Positions 13,541-21,510 of a stretch of DNA of 64,000 nucleotides are shown one piece after another. The number at the start of each line of letters is the position of its first letter. The stretch's first letter is position 1. Source of the stretch: Hydractinia symbiolongicarpus (taxonomy: Eukaryota > Cnidaria > Hydrozoa > Anthoathecata > Hydractiniidae); NCBI RefSeq assembly GCF_029227915.1, contig NC_079879.1:28898501-28962500 (forward strand). Reading direction: 5' to 3'. The notes beneath the pieces were generated by a model that saw only the letters and a list, made by a program, of their open reading frames with translations, was not told where the DNA came from and searched no databases. The position numbers were made by a program, and so were the translations under genes.

Positions 13541-15821
13541 AAATCGTTCGGGAAATGAGTTTACACCCCGGGTAATTTCTTTGTATACTTTTGACTATAC
13601 GGGCCGAGTCCGGGATTTACGGGAAATCGCAGGTTTTCGTTTGCCGGCGATTAAACTTCTTTTATTCAGCGTCTCAATGAAAATGAAAACATTTTTGAAA
13701 ACTACAAGTCTCATGCGTTTTAGTGGTGAAAAAATAATTTAAAAAATCGTTCGGGAAATGAGTTTACACCCTGGGTACTTTCTTTGTATACTTTTGAATA
13801 TACGGGCCGAGTCCGGGATTTACGGGAAATCGCAGGTTTTCGTTTGCCGGCGATTAAACTTCTTTTATTCAGCGTCTCATCAAAAATGAAAACATTTTTG
13901 AAAACTACAAGTCTCATGCGTTTTAGTGGTGAAAAAATAATTTTAAAGTTCGTTCGGGAAAGGAGTTTACTCACTGGGTACTTTCCTTGTATACTTTTGA
14001 CTATACGGGCCGAGTCCGGGATTTACGGGAAATCGCAGGTTTTCGTTTGCCGGCGATTAAACTTCTTTTATTCAGCGTCTCATCATAAATGAAAACATTT
14101 TTGAAAACTACAAGTCTCATGCGTTTTAGTGGTGAAAAAATAATTTAAAAAATCGTTTGGGAAATGAGTTTACACCCTGGGTACTTTCTTTGTATACTTT
14201 TGAATATACGGGCCGAGTCCGGGATTTACGGGAAATCGCAGGTTTTCGTTTGCCGGCGATTAAACTTCTTTTATTCAGCGTCTCATCAAAAATGAAAACA
14301 TTTTTGAAAACTACAAGTCTCATGCGTTTTAGTGGTGAAAAAATAATTTTAAAATTCGTTCGGGAAATGAGTTTACTCACTGGGTACTTTCCTTGTATAC
14401 TTTTGTCTATACGGGCCGAGTCCGGGATTTACGGAAAATCGCAGGTTTTCGTTTGCCGGCGATTAAACTTCTTTTATTCAGCGTCTCATCAAAAAATGAA
14501 AACATTTTTGAAAACTACAAGTCTCATGCGTTTTAGTGGTGAAAAAATAATTTAAAAAATCGTTCGGGAAATGAGTTTACACCCTGGGTACTTTCTTTAT
14601 ATACTTTTGAATATACGGGCCGCGTCCGGGATTTACGGGAAATCGCAGGTTTTCGTTTGCCGGCGGTTAAACTTCTTTTATTCAGCGTCTCATCAAAAAT
14701 GAAAACATTTTTGAAAACTACAAGTCTCATGCGTTTTAGTGGTGAAAAAATAATTTTAAAATTCGTTCGGGAAATGAGTTTACTCACTGGGTACTTTCCT
14801 TGTATACTTTTGACTATACGGACCGAGTCCGGGATTTACGGGAAATCGCGGGTTTTCGTTTGCCGGCGATTAAACATTTTTTATTCAGCGTCTCATTAAA
14901 AATGAAAACATTTTTAAAAACTACAAGTCTCATGGGCTTTAGTGGTGAAATAATAATTTAAAAAATCGTTTGGGAAATGAGTTTACTCCCTGGGTACTTT
15001 CTTTGTATACTTTTGACTATACGGGCCGAGTCCGGGATTTACGGGAAATCGCAGGTTTTCGTTTGCCGGCGATTAAACTTCTTTTATTCAGCGTCTCATT
15101 AAAAATGAAAACATTTTTGAAAACTACAAGTCTCATGCGTTTTAGTGGTGAAAAAATAAATTAAAAAATCGTTTGGGAAATGAGTTTACTCCCTGGGTAC
15201 TTTCTTTGTATACTTTTGACTATACGGGCCAAGCCGGGATTTACGGGAAATGGCGGGTTTTTGTTTGCCGGCGATTAAACTTCTTTTATTCAGCGTCTCA
15301 TCAAAAATGAAAACATTTTTGAAAACTACAAGTCTCATGCGTTTTTGTGGTGAAAAAGTATTATAAAAAATCGTTCAAGAAATGAGTTTACTCCCTGGGT
15401 ACTTTCTTTGTATACTTTTGACTATACGGGCCGAGTCCGGGATTTGCGGGGAGTCGCGGGTTTTCGTTTGCCGGCGATTAAACTTCTTTTATTCAGCGTC
15501 TCATAAAAAATGAAAACCTTTTTGAAAACTACAAGTCTCATGCGTTTTAGTGGTGAAAAAATAATTTAAAAAATCGTTTGGGAAATGAGTTTACTCCCTG
15601 GGTACTTTCTTTTTATACTTTTGACTATACGGGCCAAGCCGGGATTTACGGGAAATGGCGGGTTTTTGTTTGCCGGCGATTAAACTTCTTTTATTCAGCG
15701 TCTCATCAAAAATGAAAACATTTTTGAAAACTACAAGTCTCATGCGTTTTAGTGGTGAAAAAATAATTTAAAAAATCGTTCGGGAAATGAGTTTACACCC
15801 TGGGTACTTTCTTTTTATACT

Positions 15822-15828
15822 TTTGAAT
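15822..15828. repeat. 7-bp target site duplication, left copy
   Basis: TTTGAAT directly precedes the transposon and is repeated directly after it at 21504-21510. Uninterrupted monomers of the local subtype read ACTTTTGAATATACGGG, so removing the element plus one TTTGAAT restores a normal satellite unit. This fixes the element's ends. Confidence 0.88.
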
Positions 15829-15840
15829 TAGGCTGTTCAG
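15829..15840 (+). repeat. Left terminal inverted repeat
   Basis: TAGGCTGTTCAG, the exact reverse complement of 21492-21503. The similarity stops sharply: the left end continues TCACGTGAC and the right end (read inward) GTCAAATTTTTC. The likely transposase binding or cleavage end. Confidence 0.9.
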
Positions 15841-15850
15841 TCACGTGACT
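15839..15850. promoter_or_regulatory. 12-bp palindrome with CACGTG E-box
   Basis: AGTCACGTGACT is a perfect palindrome overlapping the inner edge of the left terminal repeat. Its core, CACGTG at 15842-15847, is the canonical E-box recognised by bHLH-zip factors such as Myc/Max and USF. It could be a transposase subterminal site or part of the element's promoter; the sequence does not tell which. Confidence 0.5.
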
Positions 15851-15852
15851 TT

Positions 15853-15898
15853 TTGCCGTGTTCGGAAATTCAGCTTAAAACAAGCTCGCACACGGCAA
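15853..15898. repeat. Subterminal imperfect hairpin
   Basis: TTGCCGTGT (15853-15861) pairs with ACACGGCAA (15890-15898). Inside it AGCTT (15872-15876) pairs with AAGCT (15882-15886) around an AAAAC loop, leaving an asymmetric bulge. It lies 13 bp inside the left terminal repeat and has no counterpart at the right end. Confidence 0.55.
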
Positions 15899-16902
15899 CG
15901 CGTATTTTGTTATTGCGCGTGATGGCACTTATTTTAAATCGTCGAATTCGGCACCTATTTCGCTTAAGACAGATGGTGTATGGGCAGATAGTGATTGTTA
16001 AGTACCTTAAATTTGTTTTTTTGAATGAGACTTGTTTAAACGACCAACAGTGTATTCAGATTTCGACGAGGGAAATGTAAACTTGGCGCAAACAGAGGAA
16101 AGTGCATGACGTATCAGGTAGTCTCACTTGAAATTAGTTTATATTAAAAATATACTTTCAATTTCTATTCTTATTCCTAACTTTCCTGCATGACAAATCT
16201 GGAGAAAAAGCATTTTTTGTTTATATCGAACCCCCGTCTTAAAGTTCTATGTGACTTGCTGCAGTGCAACAACGAATTTCGACTTTTTATTTATTTTATT
16301 TTATTATATAATTTATAGTCTTGGAATGATGGCTATTAATCATGGCTATGTGCTAGATATTCCAGTTAACATTAGACACAGCTACTAAACTAAAGCACCA
16401 AAGCTAGCTAGCTACCTAGCTATATATATATATTAGCCGAAGTAGTGGACCAGAATATGGAGTGTATGATGTTGTGTTTAATTATTCCATACCACTGTGT
16501 GGTTAATAGATAAAGGTATATTTTGCTTACTACTAGTATGATTTGGTTTTTAAACACTTAAAGTATTAGGCTTGGAAATTTGTTGATTCCAGATACCAAT
16601 TTGTTACCCACTCAGTTCTTGCAAACTGTTTACTGTTTACCATTATTCTTTTTTACAAAAACGTCTCTCTTCCAACTTTCCAGGCCTAAAGTTAGCTAAG
16701 AGTCAGAGTAGGTTACTTTATAGCTAGCTTATACTGTTTTAAAAAGCAAGATTTAGATAATAATTGAAGAGATAATGATTATATAATGTTATTTTTGTAA
16801 ATATTCCGTTGTTTAGTATGTATAGCTATATCATAATTGCTGACGTAAACTAGAAAGGCAGATAATACACACTCTAGGTAGGAATGGTATTTTAAAAATA
16901 AT
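15899..16902 (+). other. Transposon 5' leader, no gene recognised
   Basis: About 1 kb of AT-rich sequence between the left end and the transposase start, with no convincing coding region. It contains stretches such as TTATTTTATTTTATTATATA near 16290-16309 that could act as a TATA-like promoter. A plausible 5'-UTR intron runs from CAG|GTAGTC (donor at 16118) to a pyrimidine-rich acceptor ending TTTCCAG at 16683; this is a guess from splice consensus only. Confidence 0.45.
16402..16434. repeat. AGCT/TA simple repeat
   Basis: Repeated AGCT units are followed by a short (TA)n run. Low-complexity sequence within the transposon leader and a likely site of length polymorphism. No function is implied. 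Confidence 0.8.
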
Positions 16903-19900
16903 ATGCATTGGTTGAAAGTTTTGCAGCTTATGTTAGACAATAAAATTATTAGTGCAGTTTCGCTTGATATATTTTCAGCTTTAAAAATGAGTATTAAAAA
17001 TAAACAAGTTTATGATCTTTTTTCTTCATTGAATGAAAAAAGCATTAAAGAAGTAAGTGATGGATTTGTTTTACTTGGTGTTGAAATAACATGTCCAGAA
17101 AAAGCGTTATATACAAAAGTTAAAAGACTAGTAGAGAAAGTAAATGGTCTGAAAAAAAGGAAAGCTAATTCTGCTATAGAAACTTTGTTGGAAGCTGAGT
17201 TTAGTGTTCCAGTGCAAATTACCCCACATCAGCGATCTATTGATGCGGCTAGTTCTAGAAATGAAGTTTTGTTTAAAGAGAAAATGAAACAATTAAAAGA
17301 GGAAAACAAAAGTTTAAAAAGAAAGTGCGAAAATTTTCAAGAATTAGAAATTCAATACAACACACAAGTCGAAGAGGTTAAGAAACTTAGTAACGAGTTA
17401 TTTGTAGCAATGAAGGATGAAAATAAGTTGACAACAGAATATCGTCGTATAAAGAACAATTATCTTGAAGTAGAGGAAAAACTTAGAAATGTGGAATTGA
17501 AATTTAAAGATAATAGCAAAGCGAGGGCAGATAAATTGAGAAATTTATCAAAGAAAATTAAAAACAGAGATGATAAAATTAATAAAATGGAATCAGAAAT
17601 AGCTGAATTGATATCTGGTACTGAGAATAAAAGTGATGAGTTGGATGACATGAAAGTAAACTTGAACAGACTCAATGATAAATTAGAAAACAGTGAAACT
17701 ATAGTTGATGATCTGCGGAATGAGAAAGCAAAACTGAAAAGAAAGACGCACAGTTTGTTGTTAAAAATTGAAAACCAGAAAAAATTGATTGACCACAAAG
17801 AAGTGAATGATATGAAGTGTTTTAAAAGTGGTTATGACAAACTCTGTACAAACATGAAGCAACTTACTGAAGAAAATCGTGATTTGCAAATGCTCGTTTC
17901 GTTATTAAACGACAATGAAATTGTAACATTTGAAGGTGGTCGTTATTCAGACGAAATAAGAGAAGTTGTTATGGAATTACTTTCCTTGAATGTCAGCATG
18001 GGAAAGGTAAATGATGTGATCAAGGTTGTACTTGAAAAACTTGCAAAAAAAAGGGTTGACAGGTTGCCTTCACAAGGTTTAAAAAGTCATTTAATGCAAG
18101 AAGCATTAATTTTAGCACAATTACAGGTTGCAGAAGCAATGATTGATAATGACAAGGAGGCGTTTGGTAATTGTTTACATGGAGATGGTACATCAAAATA
18201 CCATAAACATTATCAAAATTTTCAGATTACAACATCGAAAGGAAAAACTTTAACATTTGGATTATCAGAAGTTGCAGGTGGCGATGCGGCAACAGTAATG
18301 AAAAATTTTACTGACACAATTGATGACATGTGTGACATTCTGAAAGAATGTGACAAGGATGCAAATTTTTCCCGGCTTGTCACATCAATCAAATCTACAA
18401 TGTCGGATCTTGGCCCTATTAATCCTTTATTTAACTCACAACTGAAATCTTTAAGGGAAAAATTATTACCAAATGTTGTAGAAAACTGGAATTATTTAAG
18501 CGAAACACAAAAAACGGACATGACCGATATGGGAAATTTCTTTTGCAAATTACATCTTCTGGCAAATTTTGCCTCAGAGGCAGATAAAGTTCTGCATTCA
18601 TTTGAGAGAATGGTCCTCTGTGATGACTATGAAACAGTATTTGCCTTCAATAGTGCAAAAGAATCTTCTGCTTCTAGATTAGTGCGTACAGCTTGTAAAG
18701 CTTTTCATGTGCGTGGAAGTGACGAATGTGGAGTAGCATCGTATTTTAACTCGTTTTTAGCTGGTCGCAATCAGAAATCTTACTTTGTACCATTTATTGG
18801 AAATCGTTTTAACATATTGTTTTATAACGCTGCTGCATTATATTACCATCGTGATGCAGTCGTATCTTTTCTTTCATCATGGCCTGATCCTAATAATTTA
18901 CTGAAAGCTGTAAATGAAGACGTATCAAATAAGTTGTTTCTTAGTGAAGTCAGAGCACTTGGCATTATTGATAAATTATTGACTGGTCCATTGTGGCGAT
19001 TAATAGAGTCTTGTGAAAGTATCCTCGAAATAAATCCATACCTGTTACAACTTAAAGTCAAACTATCTGCACTCTGCAACAATTGTTCATCACTTCTATC
19101 TGGCAGTCATATTTTCCAAGAGGATGGTATTATTGTGCACAACAAAGATGAATTATTTATCAAGCTATTTGAGGATACAGGTGATGATGAATTGGATATT
19201 CTAACACAGCAAGCCCTTGAAATTATTTGCCATGCAATTCTCATCATCTTAGAGCGTCAATGTAAGGATCAACTGCCTGGAGGAAAGTACTGGAGCCCCA
19301 GTCAGATAATAAAGGAGACGTCATCAATTGTACCAGTAACCAATAAGGCTTCTGAAAGTGACTTTGCAATTTTGGATTTGTTAGTGAAAACGAAGCCAAG
19401 TGCCAATGTTGAAACATTGCAGGCTTTAACCATGTGGTCGCGTAACAAAACACTTGATTGGTTTGAACAGAAGTCTTATGATGAGAAAAAAAGTATGATG
19501 GAATCAGCCAGACATAATGTGGAAAAAATGAAGGCGAAGTATAAATTAAGGAGAAAAGAACTGTTGGAGGAGAGGAAAAGGAAATTGCTTGCTAAACAAG
19601 ATATGAAAAAGAAAGCTGAAGAGAAAATAGCATTGAAGAAAGTGGAAGCTTTTAACAAATTGCTTGAGCTAAATGTCCAGGCTTGGATATCTGTTGATGA
19701 ACTGAAAAAAAACATCATGGATATATCATCACAAAAACGTGCAGAAGTTTTGCTAGCGCAAATGAATTTTTACAGGCATGTTATGCCTTTCAAATGCAAT
19801 TCCAAATTGTTTAACAAAACAAAACAGAGTGGAAACAAAAGAGTTGATTTGTCTTGGGAAGAGCTTCTTGAAAACTTTGTTAAAATCATGCATGTAACAT

Positions 19901-20289
19901 TTTCATCATCTGCAGAAAAGGTAACAAAGGATAACCTGAAGTCGAAGGAAGATAGAGATGAAGTAGTTGCAACCCAAAAAAAGGAACTGATGGAAACGAT
20001 CAAGAAAGAAAGGATGAAAAAACTGTCTGAACAACAAAAAAGCAACAAACTCCCTTCCTTCATCAAAGACCCTGATTGTTTAGTTGGTTTACACATACGG
20101 CATCATTTAAAGGAAGAAGATGAAGAGGATGCATATTGGTGTAAAGGGAAAATTCTAAGTGTAGCAAAACGACATTCCAATCCTAAACGCACGTTGTTTA
20201 ATGTAGTATATGAGTCAGAACCGGAGACAGTTTGGAGTTTTCCAATAATTTTAGATTTTGAGAAGGGAGACGTTATTATGTTATCTTAG
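16903..20289 (+). CDS. Putative transposase: coiled coil, RNase H-like core, Tudor/chromo-like C-terminus (1128 aa)
   Basis: Likely transposase of the surrounding element. The ATG at 16903 follows an in-frame TAG at 16879-16881, so no upstream extension exists without splicing; the stop is TAG. Residues 1-105 match no domain I know. Residues 120-335 are rich in Lys/Glu with heptad-like spacing, a long coiled coil probably for multimerisation. The core follows: GDGTS with D428, MSD with D502, NFFCKLH (C548, H551), GNRFNILFYN (633-642), TGPLWRLIE (694-702), LPGGKYW (791-797) and TNKASESDFAILD with E818 (813-825). The order D, D, CxxH, RF/WN, E resembles hAT/KDZ-type RNase H-fold transposases; the catalytic assignment is inference. 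A second charged helical stretch spans 855-925. Residues 1059-1126 (aromatic residues W1079, Y1103, W1111, F1113) look like a Tudor/chromo-type fold. I see no BED or other zinc finger. From memory, unnamed proteins of this layout are common in cnidarians and molluscs. Intact, with no frameshift. Confidence 0.85.
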   Translation: MHWLKVLQLMLDNKIISAVSLDIFSALKMSIKNKQVYDLFSSLNEKSIKEVSDGFVLLGVEITCPEKALYTKVKRLVEKVNGLKKRKANSAIETLLEAEFSVPVQITPHQRSIDAASSRNEVLFKEKMKQLKEENKSLKRKCENFQELEIQYNTQVEEVKKLSNELFVAMKDENKLTTEYRRIKNNYLEVEEKLRNVELKFKDNSKARADKLRNLSKKIKNRDDKINKMESEIAELISGTENKSDELDDMKVNLNRLNDKLENSETIVDDLRNEKAKLKRKTHSLLLKIENQKKLIDHKEVNDMKCFKSGYDKLCTNMKQLTEENRDLQMLVSLLNDNEIVTFEGGRYSDEIREVVMELLSLNVSMGKVNDVIKVVLEKLAKKRVDRLPSQGLKSHLMQEALILAQLQVAEAMIDNDKEAFGNCLHGDGTSKYHKHYQNFQITTSKGKTLTFGLSEVAGGDAATVMKNFTDTIDDMCDILKECDKDANFSRLVTSIKSTMSDLGPINPLFNSQLKSLREKLLPNVVENWNYLSETQKTDMTDMGNFFCKLHLLANFASEADKVLHSFERMVLCDDYETVFAFNSAKESSASRLVRTACKAFHVRGSDECGVASYFNSFLAGRNQKSYFVPFIGNRFNILFYNAAALYYHRDAVVSFLSSWPDPNNLLKAVNEDVSNKLFLSEVRALGIIDKLLTGPLWRLIESCESILEINPYLLQLKVKLSALCNNCSSLLSGSHIFQEDGIIVHNKDELFIKLFEDTGDDELDILTQQALEIICHAILIILERQCKDQLPGGKYWSPSQIIKETSSIVPVTNKASESDFAILDLLVKTKPSANVETLQALTMWSRNKTLDWFEQKSYDEKKSMMESARHNVEKMKAKYKLRRKELLEERKRKLLAKQDMKKKAEEKIALKKVEAFNKLLELNVQAWISVDELKKNIMDISSQKRAEVLLAQMNFYRHVMPFKCNSKLFNKTKQSGNKRVDLSWEELLENFVKIMHVTFSSSAEKVTKDNLKSKEDRDEVVATQKKELMETIKKERMKKLSEQQKSNKLPSFIKDPDCLVGLHIRHHLKEEDEEDAYWCKGKILSVAKRHSNPKRTLFNVVYESEPETVWSFPIILDFEKGDVIMLS

Positions 20290-20530
20290 AATATAGTTAG
20301 TTATAGTATAGTTATATATTTGAGGGAAGAAATTTTTGTGGTAATGTAACTCGTTCAAACCGTGGAACTTTTTTATGGCAAAAGCTTCTTCCTTTGAGGA
20401 TCATTGTTTTGTCAACTTGTGACATGTGGTATATATTGTTCTATTAAAACATTTAGCACTTATGGTAGCTTAATATTTTGCGTTCTTTTTTTTATTTAGG
20501 TGCTAAAAGGTGCAGTTGTTCCATTTTCAT
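20290..20530 (+). other. Transposase 3' UTR, no gene
   Basis: AT-rich sequence after the stop codon. A short open stretch continues beyond it with no recognisable product. It holds the proximal poly(A) signal candidate and precedes the tandem subterminal modules. Confidence 0.5.
20443..20448 (+). terminator. Proximal poly(A) signal candidate
   Basis: ATTAAA, the commonest variant of the animal polyadenylation hexamer, lies 154 bp after the transposase stop. The placement is typical for a 3' end, but the region is AT-rich, so chance occurrence is possible. Confidence 0.45.
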
Positions 20531-20996
20531 CTGGTCTGCATATTTATACTCTGTCAAATATTTTGCAAGCTTTAAGAGTGTTTGTCAAAGTTTTATAGTT
20601 ACCAACTTAGTGTTTTACAGTGGTTCCTGTGGACTTTCTTTTTACATTTCCTTAAATTTGAAATATCTTTTCAGCTATTACGTTATTTTCTCTGGCTGGT
20701 CTGCAAATATAAATTTCGTACATTTCTATGAAGTCTCTCAATGTTAAGATTACAGTTTATAAACATTTTTGCCGGTTATTGTATAATTGTTTTGCTTTTA
20801 TACATTGATTTTATGTTATTTTTGAGCTACAGCATCATTTTTACTATCTGGTCTGCAAATTACACTCTTGTCAAATATTTTGTACTCTTCAAGAGTGTTT
20901 GTAAAATTTTTGAATAGTTACTAATTTGTGGTGTTTTATTATGTTCCTGTGAATTTTTTTCGCATTTTCATCAATTTGGAAAGATTTTTTCAACTA

Positions 20997-21004
20997 TGAC
21001 GTCA
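20997..21004. promoter_or_regulatory. TGACGTCA palindrome, module 3
   Basis: Perfect CRE/ATF-type octamer in the context AACTATGACGTCATTTTT at the end of the third module. The first A module has a decayed form (CTATTACGTTATTTT near 20675). Confidence 0.5.
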
Positions 21005-21162
21005 TTTTTTCTATCTGGTCTGCAAATTACACTCTTGTCAGATATTTGTACTCCTTAAGAGTGTTTGTATAATTTTTGAATAGTTACTAATTTGTGGTGT
21101 TTTATTATGTTCCTGTGAACTTTTTTTGCATTTTCATCAATTTGGAAAGATTTTTTCAACTA

Positions 21163-21170
21163 TGACGTCA
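21163..21170. promoter_or_regulatory. TGACGTCA palindrome, module 4
   Basis: Second perfect octamer, in the same context and 166 bp after the first, so it is carried by the tandem module. Confidence 0.5.
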
Positions 21171-21327
21171 TTTTTTCTATCTGGTCTGCAAATTTACACC
21201 CTTGTCCGAAATTTCGTACACTCTAATGAACTTTGTTTAACGTTAAGATTACAGTTTATAAAATTGTTTACTGGTTGTTGTATACTTTCTTGCGCTTTTA
21301 GAGCAATTTGTAGTAATATTTGAGCTA

Positions 21328-21335
21328 TGACGTCA
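21328..21335. promoter_or_regulatory. TGACGTCA palindrome, module 5
   Basis: Third perfect octamer (GCTATGACGTCATCATT), followed at once by ATTACGTCATTT, a half-matching copy. It sits in a B-type module, so the motif is kept although the surrounding sequence differs from modules 3 and 4. Possible transposase, CREB/ATF or other host-factor binding site. Confidence 0.5.
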
Positions 21336-21354
21336 TCATTACGTCATTTCTAAA

Positions 21355-21360
21355 AATAAA
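21355..21360 (+). terminator. Distal poly(A) signal candidate
   Basis: Canonical AATAAA near the right end of the transposon, 1,066 bp after the stop codon. If used, the transcript would include all subterminal modules. Confidence 0.35.
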
Positions 21361-21491
21361 CCATCAAAAATTAATATATTTTTTCTTTTACAAATATACT
21401 ATCTACTGTAAAAATTTTAAGTTCTTACCATGTCTCAATCTGGAGTTATTGATTTTTAAAGATAGAAATTGTGAAAATAGAAAAATTTGAC

Positions 21492-21503
21492 CTGAACAGC
21501 CTA
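21492..21503 (-). repeat. Right terminal inverted repeat
   Basis: CTGAACAGCCTA, the perfect inverted copy of 15829-15840. It is preceded by TTTGAC, giving TGACCTGAACAGCC across the inner edge. Confidence 0.9.
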
Positions 21504-21510
21504 TTTGAAT
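21504..21510. repeat. 7-bp target site duplication, right copy
   Basis: TTTGAAT, identical to 15822-15828. The satellite resumes in the correct register with ATACGGGCCGAG. Confidence 0.88.

Larger units (their letters stand above)
1..15828 (+). repeat. Satellite array, left block (203-bp monomers)
   Basis: About 78 head-to-tail copies of a roughly 203-bp unit, all in one orientation. Landmarks recur in the same order: a CpG-rich stretch (TATACGGGCCGAGTCCGGG, then TTTACGGG, CGCGGG or CGCAGG, GCCGGCGATTAAAC), then TTTATTCAGCGTCTCAT, an A-rich dyad around ATGAAAACAT, AAACTACAAGTCTCATG, TTTTAGTGGTGAAAA, and TTCGGGAAATGAGTTTAC through GTATACTTTT. Characteristic left-block subtypes are CATTCGACTATACGGGCCAAGCCC with ACCACTTTCATTAAG, GCGGGGAGTCGCGGG, and CCAAGCCGGG with GGCGGG. 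The unit length is not a multiple of three and the unit can be read open on both strands, so no coding role is supported. Function is unknown; the size and homogeneity fit heterochromatic or centromeric satellite. Confidence 0.97.
20531..21340 (+). repeat. Tandem subterminal modules of the transposon (A-B-A-A-B)
   Basis: Five modules, each opening with CTGGTCTGCA, start at 20531, 20696, 20848, 21015 and 21181, spaced 165, 152, 167 and 166 bp. Modules 1, 3 and 4 (type A) share CTCTTGTCA, AAGAGTGTTTGT, TTCCTGTG and ATTTTCATCAATTTGG. Modules 2 and 5 (type B) share AAATTTCGTACA and GTTAAGATTACAGTTTATAAA. Modules 3 and 4 are nearly identical, so they duplicated most recently. They lie only inside the right end, 160 bp from the terminus. 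Confidence 0.85.
15829..21503 (+). mobile_element. Complete DNA transposon, superfamily unassigned
   Basis: A 5,675-bp insertion interrupts one satellite monomer. It starts TAGGCTGTTCAG and ends CTGAACAGCCTA, a perfect 12-bp terminal inverted repeat, flanked by the 7-bp duplication TTTGAAT. It carries one uninterrupted 1128-codon ORF (16903-20289) on the + strand, a palindrome and hairpin just inside the left end, and about 0.8 kb of tandem subterminal modules at the right end. Perfect ends and an intact ORF indicate a young, possibly still active copy. The target duplication length argues against simple placement: hAT, P and KDZ/Zisupton elements usually make 8 bp, piggyBac and Kolobok use TTAA, and Mutator-like elements make about 9; Dada elements make 6-7. 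The TA at each tip resembles the YARNG tip of hAT elements only weakly. Cut-and-paste transposition is inferred from the structure. Confidence 0.92.

Noticed and set aside
1-15828. CENP-B box in the satellite
   Set aside because: TTTCGTTTGCCGGCG shares only the TTCGTT start with the box. The required A and CGGG at their fixed positions are absent, and CGTTCGGGAAA does not fit on either strand.
15820-15832. TA as the target duplication with ends starting GGCTG
   Set aside because: Removing such an element would not restore a normal satellite monomer, whereas the 7-bp TTTGAAT model restores it exactly.
15853-16080. 75-codon open frame in the left end of the transposon
   Set aside because: It starts at TTG inside the hairpin arm, has no recognisable domain and is more likely leader sequence.
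17460-20096. Several antisense open frames of 69-112 codons over the transposase
   Set aside because: They mirror the AT-rich, lysine/glutamate-rich coding strand as Ser/Phe/Leu-rich shadows, and no independent signal supports them.
20478-21323. Open frames of 89 and 65 codons downstream of the transposase
   Set aside because: They lie within the tandem subterminal modules and their reading follows the repeats; hydrophobic composition comes from T-rich DNA.
15829-21503. Assignment to hAT, or to piggyBac/Kolobok
   Set aside because: The duplication is 7 bp rather than 8 bp or TTAA, and the ends do not carry a clear YARNG or CCY tip. The CxxH and RF/WN motifs suggest only distant kinship with hAT or KDZ elements.
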